In this document: in pieces, positions 1 to 8,297 of the stretch
Layout of the letters: every line of letters begins with the position of its first letter
Numbering within the stretch: position 1 is the stretch's first letter
Assembly: GCF_005795905.1 (NCBI RefSeq)
Contig: NZ_VAWE01000002.1
Location: forward strand, 186,001 to 250,000
Direction: 5' to 3'
DNA length: 64,000 nt
DNA from: Streptomyces marianii
GTDB lineage: Bacteria > Actinomycetota > Actinomycetes > Streptomycetales > Streptomycetaceae
Position numbers and translations under genes: made by a program
The notes under the pieces: generated by a model
Database searches by the model: none
What the model saw: only the letters and a program-made list of their open reading frames with translations
What the model was told of the DNA's origin: nothing

Positions 1-375
1 GCCCGCGGTCAGGGCCGACGAGCCGAAGATGAAGGACCGGCGATGCATGTCACTCCCGACTGAGTCTCTGAGCGCGTCCAGCGCGCCTTGGGGGGTCCAC
101 GGGAAGTCGCTGTACTGCTGAAGCGGGTCGAACTCGAGCCACAGGGGCCAGGGGTGGGTGTCGACGAGGTGCGGGTCGATGTCGAACAGCTCGGCCAGCA
201 GCTTCTGTGTCTCCAACTCGGGTTCGCGGCCGTCCTCCCAGCGTAGGACGCCGGACGGTGCGGTTCCCAGAGGGCGTTTACGCTCGGCGCTCAGTCTGCG
301 CAGTTCGCGGGCGAGATCAGGCCGGTTCATGTTCCGGGCCTGACGTGCGATGACTAACCGGTGGATCTTCCCCAC
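1..375 (-). CDS. HTH regulator, 3' end cut by window edge
   Basis: Reading right to left, a GTG start at 375 follows a GGAGGA Shine-Dalgarno site. The visible 125 codons begin VGKIHRLVIARQ and carry a weak XRE-like helix-turn-helix around residues 8-50 (NRPDLARELRRL ... SGVLRWEDG). Near the window edge comes MHRRSFIFGSSALTAG, resembling the RR-containing segment between the HTH and TPR parts of other Streptomyces regulators, including 43996-45381 here. Codon 7 (355-357) is TTA, the rarest Streptomyces codon, so translation probably needs the bldA tRNA. The gene diverges from the biosynthetic block starting at 562 and is the obvious candidate regulator for it. The C-terminal part is outside the window. 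Confidence 0.75.
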   Translation of the reverse strand, partial: MGKIHRLVIARQARNMNRPDLARELRRLSAERKRPLGTAPSGVLRWEDGREPELETQKLLAELFDIDPHLVDTHPWPLWLEFDPLQQYSDFPWTPQGALDALRDSVGSDMHRRSFIFGSSALTAG

Positions 376-457
376 TGTTCCTCCTGCAAGGGCCCCGCAC
401 GGGCGGATATCCGGGCGACGCTAGCGGTTCGGCACCCGGGGTGGAAGAGCATCGGGC

Positions 458-476
458 GGTGCTCCGATGGTGCTCC
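458..476. promoter_or_regulatory. Paired GGTGCTCC direct repeats, candidate operator
   Basis: Two copies of GGTGCTCC (458-465 and 469-476) lie 11 bp apart, one helical turn, in the gap between the divergent regulator and the methyltransferase. An imperfect inverted partner (GGAAGAGCATCGG, 443-455) sits upstream. The same pair with the same spacing recurs at 8158-8176. Operator function is inferred from position and phasing. Confidence 0.55.
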
Positions 477-561
477 TTGACGCACCCCAACGGCACCACC
501 GGAGTGTCTTCCGCCCGTGGTCGGGCGGCAGCGAGGGTGAGGTCAGCCCGAGGTCGCGGCA

Positions 562-1536
562 GTGAATCTGCTACCGGGCACCGACGCCCCGGACGGCCAC
601 GAACGGAGCACCGCCTTGTCGTTCACCGATATGTCCCTGGACTTCAGCACCCCAGAGCTGGAGGCTCTGGCCCTGGAGGTCATTCCCGAGCAGCACTTCG
701 AGCTGCGAGCGGAGGACGCCCGCGACAGATACTTCACCGACACCAGCAAGCTGGACGCCAAGCAACTGGCCCACGACCGGTTCCGCACCAACCCGCTGGC
801 CCTACACGATCACTTGATCAGAGCCCTGGACCTGCGCGGCACCGAGGAACTGCTGGACCTGGGCTGCGGAAACGGCGAGATCCTGGCCCGAATCCGCCCC
901 TACCTGGCCGCCGGCCACCTCACCGCCTTCGACATCGCCCCCGCCGCCCTGGAGGCCGCCCGGCAGCGACTGGACGGAGTGGCCACCCCGTGCGAGTTCG
1001 TCGAGGGCAACGCGGACGACCTGAGCGCCTTCGCCACCGACAGCTTCGACCGGGTCATGGCCGTCTACATGGCGCACTACGTCACCGACCTGAACGCCTG
1101 CTTCGCCGAGGTACGCCGGGTTCTGCGTCCCCGGGGCCGGTTCGTGCTCGCCACCGACCGCACGGACTCCATGGTCGAGATGTGGAACGTCCACTTCGCC
1201 GCGCTGGGCGAGATGAACGCCCCCCAGAGGCTGTTCCGCGCCACCCCCAAGGCCCGGATCTCCCTGAGTAACGGCGCCGAGCAGCTCGCCCCTCACTTCG
1301 CGTCCGTTGAACGCGTGGACTGGCAGGACCAGCTGCAGTTCGGCAAGGCCGAGCACTTCATGGCCTTCTACCGCAGCTGCAACCACTGCTGCGCCGGCTC
1401 CAGGCCGGGCGAAGGGCTGCCACCGGCGTTCTTCACCGAGCTCGAGGAGCGCGTGCACGCCCACGTCCAGGCCGCCATCGAGACCACCGGCTACTTCGCC
1501 CTGACGAAGTACACCGGCCACTTCATCTGCTCCTGA
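562..1536 (+). CDS. Class I SAM-dependent methyltransferase
   Basis: The 324-aa product has the glycine-rich SAM motif LLDLGCGNGEI near residue 95, an acidic segment after strand 2 (AFDIAPAAL) and a post-motif LRPRGRFVLAT, all typical of class I methyltransferases. The acceptor cannot be read from sequence. A cysteine-rich stretch (SCNHCC) near residue 272 is unusual for the family and could bind metal. The GTG at 562 is preferred because GAGG lies 5-8 bases upstream; an in-frame ATG at 631 is the alternative. It is the first gene of the block and lies just downstream of the 458-476 repeats. It likely methylates an intermediate or the final product; O-, N- or C-methylation is undecided. Confidence 0.85.
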   Translation: MNLLPGTDAPDGHERSTALSFTDMSLDFSTPELEALALEVIPEQHFELRAEDARDRYFTDTSKLDAKQLAHDRFRTNPLALHDHLIRALDLRGTEELLDLGCGNGEILARIRPYLAAGHLTAFDIAPAALEAARQRLDGVATPCEFVEGNADDLSAFATDSFDRVMAVYMAHYVTDLNACFAEVRRVLRPRGRFVLATDRTDSMVEMWNVHFAALGEMNAPQRLFRATPKARISLSNGAEQLAPHFASVERVDWQDQLQFGKAEHFMAFYRSCNHCCAGSRPGEGLPPAFFTELEERVHAHVQAAIETTGYFALTKYTGHFICS

Positions 1537-1566
1537 CCCCTCCGCACCTCCACCCGGGAGACTTCT

Positions 1567-2643
1567 GTGCCTGCCCCGCTGCACAACGACCTGACCGACG
1601 CCCGCGTTCTGATCACCGGCGGCGCCGGGTTCATCGGCGCCGCGCTGCGCGCCACCCTGACCCGCGCCGGCGCACGCCCGGCCCTGCTGGACGACCTGAG
1701 CGCCTACGGGCCCACGACCCTGACCTTGCTGGGCACCGGCCCCACCGACCCGGCACTGACCATCGGCGACATCAACGACGAGCAACTGGTGCGCCGCATG
1801 GTCGCCGACGCCGACTACGTCGTCCACGCCGCCGCCCACTCCTCCGTCCACGGCTGCACCACCGACCCGGACAAGGCCTTCCGCTCCAACCTGGCGGGCA
1901 CCGACACCGTGCTGCGGGCCGTGGCCGCCGCCCCCCACGTACGCCGCTTCGTCCTGCTGTCCACCGCCCAGGTCTACGGCCACGGCGCCCCGCACGCCCC
2001 CCGCAGCGAGCGGGCCGGCTACTTCACCGAGGACCAGCGACTCGACCCGCTGAACATCTACGCCAACTCCAAGCTGTGGGCCGAGGGGCACACGCGGCAG
2101 ATCCTGGACCTCGCCGGACGGGACTACACGATCGTGCGCCCGTTCAGCGTCTACGGGCCCGGACAGGTCCCCAAGCAGGGCGCCGCGTCGTGGGTGGTGG
2201 CGCAGTTCACCATGTACGCGGCCCTGGACCAGCAGCTGCTGCTCAACAACGGCGGCCGGCAGGTCCGCGACTTCATCCACCGCGACGACGTCGCCGAAGC
2301 CCTGCGGCTCTGCCTCACCATCCCCGCGGCGGCCGGGCAGACCCTCAACCTCGGCACCGGCATCCAGACTTCCGTCCGCCAGGTCGCCGAGCACGTGGCC
2401 CGTCACATCCCCGGCGCCCGGATTGTCGACGCCCCCCGCGTCGCCCAGGACCCGCTCGGCGCCTGCGCCGACACCACCCGCATGCGCACTGTCCTGGACT
2501 GGCAGCCGGCCATCCGCGTCGCGGACGGCATCGCTGGCTACGTCGACTGGGTGCGCACCACCCCCAACGCGATCCCCGACTGGATGCGCGCCGAGACCAG
2601 CACCAGCCGCATCGCCGCCTGGAGCGCCCCCGCCCCCCGGTGA
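1567..2643 (+). CDS. NAD-dependent sugar epimerase/dehydratase (extended SDR)
   Basis: The 358-aa protein starts with the Rossmann motif GGAGFIG (VLITGGAGFIGAAL), followed by an acidic residue that selects NAD (LLDDLSAYG). The catalytic YxxxK is seen as YANSK after the STAQVYG serine segment. This is the extended SDR family that epimerises or dehydrates nucleotide sugars. No sugar nucleotidyltransferase is visible in the window, so the substrate may be supplied from primary metabolism or may not be a nucleotide sugar. GTG start with GGGAG upstream. It follows the methyltransferase by 30 bases and is probably co-transcribed. Confidence 0.85.
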   Translation: MPAPLHNDLTDARVLITGGAGFIGAALRATLTRAGARPALLDDLSAYGPTTLTLLGTGPTDPALTIGDINDEQLVRRMVADADYVVHAAAHSSVHGCTTDPDKAFRSNLAGTDTVLRAVAAAPHVRRFVLLSTAQVYGHGAPHAPRSERAGYFTEDQRLDPLNIYANSKLWAEGHTRQILDLAGRDYTIVRPFSVYGPGQVPKQGAASWVVAQFTMYAALDQQLLLNNGGRQVRDFIHRDDVAEALRLCLTIPAAAGQTLNLGTGIQTSVRQVAEHVARHIPGARIVDAPRVAQDPLGACADTTRMRTVLDWQPAIRVADGIAGYVDWVRTTPNAIPDWMRAETSTSRIAAWSAPAPR

Positions 2644-2675
2644 CCCGCCGCCCCCGTTTCGAAGGAGAGAACCCC

Positions 2676-3680
2676 GTGACGAAGCTGCGTACCGGTGTGG
2701 TGGGCCTGGGCTGGGCGGGCACCGTCCACGCCCGCACCATGGCCGCCTTGCCCGGCGTCGACCTGGTCGCCGTCAGCGACCTCGACCCCGCCAAGCACAC
2801 CGCCTTCCCCGACATCCCCCTGTACAGCGACGTGGAAGAGATGCTGCGCCTCGAGCTGGACTACTGCGTCATCGCCACTCCAAGCGCGACCCACGAGCAC
2901 TACGCCCTGGCCCTCGCTGCGGCCGGCGTACCCGCGCTGATCGAGAAGCCGCTGGCGCCCACCGGCGCGGCGGCCCGCCGCATCCACGACGCCTTCACCC
3001 GCACCGGGACCTTCGCCGCCGTCGGGCACACCGAACGCCACCAGGCACCGCTGGCCGAACTCGCCCGGCTCCTTCACGGCGGGGACTTCGGCGAACTGTG
3101 GCAGATGGAAACCCGACGCCAGGGCCCCTACTCCGGCCGCATCCTGGACGTCGGCGTCGCCCTGGACCTGCTGGTCCACGACGTCGACCTGGTCTCCTGG
3201 CTCGCCAGACAGCCCATCGAGTCGGTCACCGCCGCCACCCGCACGCTGGCCGGCCCGTACGAGGACACGGCCACCGCCACCACGCTCCTGCGCGGCGGGG
3301 TCCTTGCCCACCACCACGCCGACTGGATCACCCCGTTCAAGCACCGCCAGGTCCAGGTCCACACCGCGGCGGGGGTCCTGACCGCCAACACCGTCGCGGG
3401 CACCCTCACCCACCACCCCAACACCGCCTCCCCGCCCCCAGCGGGGTCCTTCCCCGGTGTCCAGGGTGGCGAGGCACGGCTGATCACGCTGCCCGCGCAG
3501 GAGCCCCCCTTCACCGTCGAGCACCGGCTGATGCGCGACGCCCTCCTCGGGGCCGGCCCCCGCGGCCTGGTGACCCTGGCCGAGGGCGCGCACGCCGTTG
3601 CGGCGACCGAGGCGCTGCTGACGGCGGCGGGCTCCGGACAGGCCACCGCAGTGACCGCCCGCGAGCCCGCCCTCACCTGA
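2676..3680 (+). CDS. Gfo/Idh/MocA-family oxidoreductase
   Basis: GTG start at 2676 with a strong GAAGGAGAG site; 334 aa. The N-terminal Rossmann fold shows GVVGLGWAG, and the family's EKP motif is present (ALIEKPLAP). A later HDVD segment (LLVHDVDLV) matches the usual catalytic His/Asp region. The family oxidises or reduces a sugar or cyclitol hydroxyl with NAD(P), for example making a keto sugar before transamination. With two DegT aminotransferases in the block, oxidation-then-amination is a natural reading. Substrate unknown. Confidence 0.85.
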   Translation: MTKLRTGVVGLGWAGTVHARTMAALPGVDLVAVSDLDPAKHTAFPDIPLYSDVEEMLRLELDYCVIATPSATHEHYALALAAAGVPALIEKPLAPTGAAARRIHDAFTRTGTFAAVGHTERHQAPLAELARLLHGGDFGELWQMETRRQGPYSGRILDVGVALDLLVHDVDLVSWLARQPIESVTAATRTLAGPYEDTATATTLLRGGVLAHHHADWITPFKHRQVQVHTAAGVLTANTVAGTLTHHPNTASPPPAGSFPGVQGGEARLITLPAQEPPFTVEHRLMRDALLGAGPRGLVTLAEGAHAVAATEALLTAAGSGQATAVTAREPALT

Positions 3681-3708
3681 CCGTCCACCCTCGGAGGGGA
3701 GAGACCCT

Positions 3709-4455
3709 GTGCCTGTTCAGCCTGAGCGCTCTGTGCGCGAGTTGGCCGCCGCCCGGACGCTGCCGGAGCACCAGAGGATGGACGCCGCCACCCTCGACTG
3801 GATCGCCGGCAACCCGCCCCCGCCCGCCGCCGACACCCCCCGCCTCGCGGCGGACGACATCCCCGTGCTGACCCCCGACCCGGCGTGGTTCACCAGCCCC
3901 GTGCAGGCCGAGGGCCTGCACGGCATCAGCCACGGGGCCCGCACCAGTGTCCTCGCCTTCCTCCTCGCGCGCGCCCACAAGCTCGACGGGCCGCACACCG
4001 CCGCGCTGTGCACCGCGGCCGCCCTCCACGACTGCCGCCGCCACGACGACCGCGCCGACCCCGAGCACGGCCGGCGCGCGGCCGACTGGTTCACCGAGCA
4101 CGCCGAGCACGTCCTTCCCGCCCTGGGACAGGACGTCCCCCCGGCCCTGCGCGAAGAGGCGGCCTCGGCGATCGCCGTGCACAACCTGCCCTACGACGCC
4201 TTCACCCCCGCCCAGCACACCGCCTACCAGCGGGCCCCGCACCTGACCGACCTGCTCAAGGCCGCCGACTGCCTGGACCGCTACCGCCTGCCGCTGGAGC
4301 GCTGGTGGCCCAACCTCATCCACCTGCGCGTGGCGGTCCCCGACTGGCTACCGCCTCTCGCACACGGCCTGGTCGTCCACAGCGAGCAAGCCCGCTTCCA
4401 CGGCGCCGGACACCGCGACGCGCTCACCGACGCCCTGACCGCCCTGACCCGATAG
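3709..4455 (+). CDS. HD-domain putative phosphohydrolase
   Basis: The 248-aa protein has the HD-domain metal-binding set: an early His (HGISHGAR, about residue 66-70), the His-Asp doublet H107-D108 (ALHDCRRHDD) and later His residues (AVHNL). HD proteins are metal-dependent phosphohydrolases acting on nucleotides or similar phosphates. In a sugar/nucleoside pathway, a phosphate-removing step is plausible, as with OxsA in oxetanocin biosynthesis, which also pairs an HD enzyme with a cobalamin radical SAM enzyme. That comparison is analogy only. Start GTG with GGAGGGGAGAG upstream. It sits 16 bases before the next gene. Confidence 0.8.
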   Translation: MPVQPERSVRELAAARTLPEHQRMDAATLDWIAGNPPPPAADTPRLAADDIPVLTPDPAWFTSPVQAEGLHGISHGARTSVLAFLLARAHKLDGPHTAALCTAAALHDCRRHDDRADPEHGRRAADWFTEHAEHVLPALGQDVPPALREEAASAIAVHNLPYDAFTPAQHTAYQRAPHLTDLLKAADCLDRYRLPLERWWPNLIHLRVAVPDWLPPLAHGLVVHSEQARFHGAGHRDALTDALTALTR

Positions 4456-4471
4456 AAGAGAGAGAGGGGGG

Positions 4472-5860
4472 ATGACCCTCGTGTACGCCGCCTGGGACCC
4501 CGTCCACACCGACTACGCCGCCGACACCGCACTCCCCGGCCCCCGCGGGCTCGCCGAGAGCACCGACGACTGGCTCGCCATCCACCACGGCGCCCCGAAC
4601 GGACACCTGCTGCACCCCGACACCAACCAGATGCTCGCCTCCCTCACCAGCGGCGGGCCCGTCCACCTGATGCACACCACGCCCTACCTGGACGCCATCC
4701 GCGCCTCGGGCGAGCTCCACGGCTCCGGCGGCTGCCTGGTCGGCGCCCTGTACTGCGCCCCGCTCACCCCCACCCCCGACGGACTGCGCCCGCACAACCT
4801 CGGCACCTACCTGCTGCGGACCAAACCCGACACCAAGACCCTCGTCTTCGAGGTCCGCCCCGAAGCACCCGCGCCGCCCAAGGGCCTGAACTACCTCCAC
4901 CTCGGCGGCATCCACCTGGACACCTACCTGACCCACCGCGGATTCCTGACCGCGGGCGAGGACGACCACCTCCGGCAGAGCGCCGTAGGAAGGCTCCGTG
5001 AGGCTTCCGGCTTCCTGGACCTGCTGCTCGCCGACGCCCGCGGCGAGCGCACCGCCTCCACGACCGCGTTCTTCCACCAGCTGGCCGCGACCGTCCCGCA
5101 CATGCCGTTCTTGGGCTACCTGTACTTCGAGGTCCTGTCCGAGTACCTCCTGCTGCACTCCACCAGTCCCGAGACCAAGGCGTACGCGTTCGCCGGGGAG
5201 ATGAACAACCGCCTCTACAAGGAGGTCGCGTTCTCCGCTGTCAAGACGATGGGCCGCCTGTTCGACCTCGCCCTGTTCAACCCCGACCGCACCCAGCTCA
5301 CCGAGCTGATCGACCGGATCGACCCCGCGCTCGCCCTGGGCGCCGACGCATACGTACGCCGGCGCCTGCCGCACCTGTTCGCCTGCGCCGCACTCGGCCC
5401 TGACCGCGACGCGGGCGCGGTGTCCTTCCGGCACGCGGGCACCGACTTCGACACCCTGGCCACCATGGCGCCGCACCTGGCCGGACAGCTCGTCTTTCGC
5501 GAGATGCGGACCCTGCCCCGCTACCCGGCGCTCTTTCCGGTGTTCGAACAGGCCAAGGCGACCTCCGTGTACGCGTACTGGAACAACCAGAACATCGCCG
5601 TCCCCTTCAACGGAGTGCTGCCCAAGGGCGAGCTCGGCCTCAACCTCGCCTTCCCCCGAGCCTCGTGCACCGCGTGGGTGGCCGAGACCTGCGAACGCGG
5701 GCTGCTGCACCCCACCGAACAGCTCAACCTCCTGCCCGTCCCGCGCCTGGCCGACCTGCGCGGCACCGCCCTGGGCCGCGCGGCATTCCCCGGCCCGCCC
5801 GCGCCCCCGGCCGACCCGTCCACGCGCCCGGCTCTGGTCGGCGCAACCTCCGCCGCCTGA
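4472..5860 (+). CDS. Protein of unknown function in biosynthetic block
   Basis: I do not recognise this 462-aa protein. It is clearly a gene: it sits in the operon with short gaps on both sides and a purine-rich site (GAGAGGGGGG) before ATG. Around residues 69-90 it reads HLMHTTPYLDAIRASGEL, which resembles the opening His-x-Thr strand and following helix of ADP-ribosyltransferase-fold proteins (DarT and Tpt1/KptA have a similar H-T ... GL pattern). The remainder is mostly helical-looking and soluble, without signal peptide or membrane segment. The ART resemblance is weak and may be chance. It could be an enzyme acting on a nicotinamide or nucleotide substrate, or a scaffold or self-protection protein. 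Confidence 0.7.
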   Translation: MTLVYAAWDPVHTDYAADTALPGPRGLAESTDDWLAIHHGAPNGHLLHPDTNQMLASLTSGGPVHLMHTTPYLDAIRASGELHGSGGCLVGALYCAPLTPTPDGLRPHNLGTYLLRTKPDTKTLVFEVRPEAPAPPKGLNYLHLGGIHLDTYLTHRGFLTAGEDDHLRQSAVGRLREASGFLDLLLADARGERTASTTAFFHQLAATVPHMPFLGYLYFEVLSEYLLLHSTSPETKAYAFAGEMNNRLYKEVAFSAVKTMGRLFDLALFNPDRTQLTELIDRIDPALALGADAYVRRRLPHLFACAALGPDRDAGAVSFRHAGTDFDTLATMAPHLAGQLVFREMRTLPRYPALFPVFEQAKATSVYAYWNNQNIAVPFNGVLPKGELGLNLAFPRASCTAWVAETCERGLLHPTEQLNLLPVPRLADLRGTALGRAAFPGPPAPPADPSTRPALVGATSAA

Positions 5861-5891
5861 CCACCCCCTTCCCATCCACAGGGAGCACCTG

Positions 5892-6950
5892 ATGCGTATC
5901 GTCCTGCTCGGCGGCGCCGGTTACCTGGGCACCGTCGCCGCCCGTCACCTGACCGAACTGGGCCACCACGTCACCGTCGTCGACGGCCTGATCTACAGCC
6001 GCGGCGACGACCCCGCCTGTCTCCTGCCGCCGACGAGCACATTCGTGAACGCCGATCTGCGGGATGCGGACGCGTTGCGCCGGGCGGCCACTGGCGCCGA
6101 CGCCGTCGTCCACCTCGGCGGGCTGGTCGGCGAGCCCGCCTGTGCCCTCGACGAAGTCCTGGCCGTCGAGCTCAACTACGCCTCGCCCGTCCTGGCCGCC
6201 GAGGCAGCCCGCGCGGCCGGCGTCGAGCACTACGTCTTCTTCTCCTCCTGCAGCGTCTACGGCCGCCACGCCGGCACCGTCGACGAGGACACCGCGCCCA
6301 ACCCGCTCGGCATCTACGCCCGCACCAAGGTTCTGGCCGAACGCACCCTGACCGGCCTGCTGGAGGACCGGGCACTGAGCGTGCTGCGGCTGGCCACCGT
6401 GCACGGGCGCTCCCCGCGCCAGCGCCTGGACTCCGTCGCCAACCGCATGACCGCCCAGGCCGTCGCCACCGGGCGCATCCCGCTCAACGGCGGCGGCCAG
6501 CGCCGCCCCCTCGTCCACGTCGCGGATGTCGCCGACGTCCTCGCCAAGGTCCTCGCCACCCCGGCCGGACACCGGATCTTCAACGTGGGCGCCGAGGAGG
6601 AGAACTACACCATCGCCCAGATCGCCGCCGTGGTGGAGCAGGCCGTGCCTGGAACCCGCATCGACGCCGGGCCCGAGCGCGACGAGGCGGACGCCCGGGA
6701 CTACCGCACCAGCTTCGCCCGCCTGGCCGCCGCCTTCCCCGGCGCCTGCCCCACCCCCCTGGACCAGGGCGTGCGCGAGGTCGCCGCCGCCGTGGAGTCC
6801 AAGGAGCTTGAGGACCCCGACCTGCCCGAGTACGACAACCTCGCCGGCCTCAAGCACTCCCTGGCCCAGGGCCGCATCCGCGCGCTCGGCAGCGGCGACT
6901 GCGCCCGCCTGCACGCCGACTACACCGACGCCACCTGGAGCCCGCGATGA
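5892..6950 (+). CDS. Second NAD-dependent epimerase/dehydratase (extended SDR)
   Basis: The 352-aa protein opens with GGAGYLG and an Asp for NAD specificity (VVDGLIYS). The serine/tyrosine/lysine set appears as SSCSVYG and YARTK. C-terminally there is an extension (EYDNLAGLKHSLAQG) beyond the usual fold. ATG start with AGGGAG upstream. It overlaps the downstream aminotransferase by 4 bases (ATGA), so the two are probably translated together and may work in sequence: oxidation or epimerisation to a keto sugar, then transamination. It is only distantly similar to the SDR at 1567-2643, so the two likely catalyse different steps. Confidence 0.85.
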   Translation: MRIVLLGGAGYLGTVAARHLTELGHHVTVVDGLIYSRGDDPACLLPPTSTFVNADLRDADALRRAATGADAVVHLGGLVGEPACALDEVLAVELNYASPVLAAEAARAAGVEHYVFFSSCSVYGRHAGTVDEDTAPNPLGIYARTKVLAERTLTGLLEDRALSVLRLATVHGRSPRQRLDSVANRMTAQAVATGRIPLNGGGQRRPLVHVADVADVLAKVLATPAGHRIFNVGAEEENYTIAQIAAVVEQAVPGTRIDAGPERDEADARDYRTSFARLAAAFPGACPTPLDQGVREVAAAVESKELEDPDLPEYDNLAGLKHSLAQGRIRALGSGDCARLHADYTDATWSPR

Positions 6951-8104
6951 ACCAGACCCTCGCACCGGCGACCGACCCGCTGCCGTGGAACCGGCCGCTG
7001 ATCGGCGAGGCCGAGATCGCCAGCGTCGTCGACACGCTCCGCTCCGGCTGGCTGACCCACGGCCCCAAGGCCACCCGCCTGGAGCACGCCGTGCGCGAGC
7101 GCCTGGACGTCGAGGATGCCTTTGCCGTCACCTCCTGCACCGCCGCCCTCCACCTCGCCTTCCTCGCCGCCGACATCGGCGCCGGCGACGAGGTCATCAC
7201 CCCGAGCCTGACCTTCTGCGCCGCCCCGAACGCCATCCGCCAGGTCGGCGCGAACCCGGTGTTCGTCGACGTCGACCCCACCACGCTGACCGTTGCCCCC
7301 GAGGCGGTGGAGGCCGTGATCACCCCGCTCACCAGGGCCATCGCCGTCATGCACTACGGCGGCCAGATGTGCGACATGCGCGCCCTCCGCCAGCTCGCTG
7401 ATCGCCACGGCCTGCTGCTGATCGAGGACGCCGCCCACGCCCTGCACGCCAGCCGCGACAGCCTGCCCGCCGGCAGCGCCGCCGACCTGTCGACGTTCAG
7501 CTTCTACGCCAACAAGGTCGCTGCCGGCGGCGAAGGCGGCCTGCTCGTCGGCCGTGGTGAACTCGTCCACAAGGCCCGGCTGCTGGGCCGGCACGGCATC
7601 GACTCCTCCGCCTGGCAGCGGCACGGCAAACGCAACACCGCCGACTACGAGGTCACCGTCCCCGGCCTGAAGTACGTCATGTCTGACCTCACCGCCGCCC
7701 TCGCCGTCGTCCAGTACGACCGGCTGGAGGAGTTCACCCGGCGCCGCGCCGACATCGCCGCCGCCTACACCAGCGCCTTCGCCCACCTGCCCGGCCTGGC
7801 AACACCCGCTGTCCTGCCCGGGGTCGAGCACGGCTGGTTCCTCTACGCCATCCTCATCGACCCCGCCGCCGCGACCCTGGACCGCGACCAGCTCGCCGCC
7901 ACGCTGCTGGAGCGCCACCAGATCTCCACCAGCGTCCACTTCAAGCCCGTCCACCTCCTGGGCCCCTACCGGAACATGGCCCACCGGCCGCTGCCCGTCA
8001 CCGAGACCGCCGCCGCCCGCCAGCTGTCCCTCCCGTGCTACCCGGCGATGACCGACCAGGATGTCGAACGCGTCATCCACGCCGTCCGGGAGCTGTGGAG
8101 CTGA
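6947..8104 (+). CDS. DegT/DnrJ/EryC1 PLP-dependent sugar aminotransferase
   Basis: The 385-aa protein is a fold-type I aminotransferase of the DegT family: TPSLTFCAAPNAI near the N-terminus, IEDAAHAL for the PLP-ring Asp, and the Schiff-base lysine K190 in SFYANK followed by GGEGG. The family transaminates keto sugars or keto cyclitols using Glu or Gln. ATG overlaps the SDR stop by 4 bases. After its stop comes a 13-bp perfect inverted repeat (8133-8170), which may terminate this first sub-operon or act as an operator for the next one. Confidence 0.9.
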   Translation: MNQTLAPATDPLPWNRPLIGEAEIASVVDTLRSGWLTHGPKATRLEHAVRERLDVEDAFAVTSCTAALHLAFLAADIGAGDEVITPSLTFCAAPNAIRQVGANPVFVDVDPTTLTVAPEAVEAVITPLTRAIAVMHYGGQMCDMRALRQLADRHGLLLIEDAAHALHASRDSLPAGSAADLSTFSFYANKVAAGGEGGLLVGRGELVHKARLLGRHGIDSSAWQRHGKRNTADYEVTVPGLKYVMSDLTAALAVVQYDRLEEFTRRRADIAAAYTSAFAHLPGLATPAVLPGVEHGWFLYAILIDPAAATLDRDQLAATLLERHQISTSVHFKPVHLLGPYRNMAHRPLPVTETAAARQLSLPCYPAMTDQDVERVIHAVRELWS

Positions 8105-8130
8105 CCGGCGGGCGCACAGAGTACCCGGAG

Positions 8131-8176
8131 CGCCGGCGGAGCACCACGGTCTGAGGCGGTGCTCCGCCGGTGCTCC
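8131..8176. promoter_or_regulatory. Second GGTGCTCC repeat pair with inverted copy
   Basis: GGTGCTCC occurs at 8158-8165 and 8169-8176, spaced exactly as at 458-476. In addition, 8133-8145 (CCGGCGGAGCACC) is a perfect inverted copy of 8158-8170, leaving a 12-base loop. The element lies between the first aminotransferase and the RpiB-like gene. It could be a regulator-binding site for a second promoter, a hairpin terminator for the upstream genes, or both. No T-run follows, which argues against a simple terminator. Confidence 0.55.
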
Positions 8177-8297
8177 GGGCCGCACCGCTGAAGCACCACC
8201 CGACTGCCTTCCGGCCGACCGGCGCCCCGCCCATCGTGAAACCGCCGCAGAACACCGCGCCCCGGCCTCTTCCCGTATGCCGTCCAGGAGATCACCC

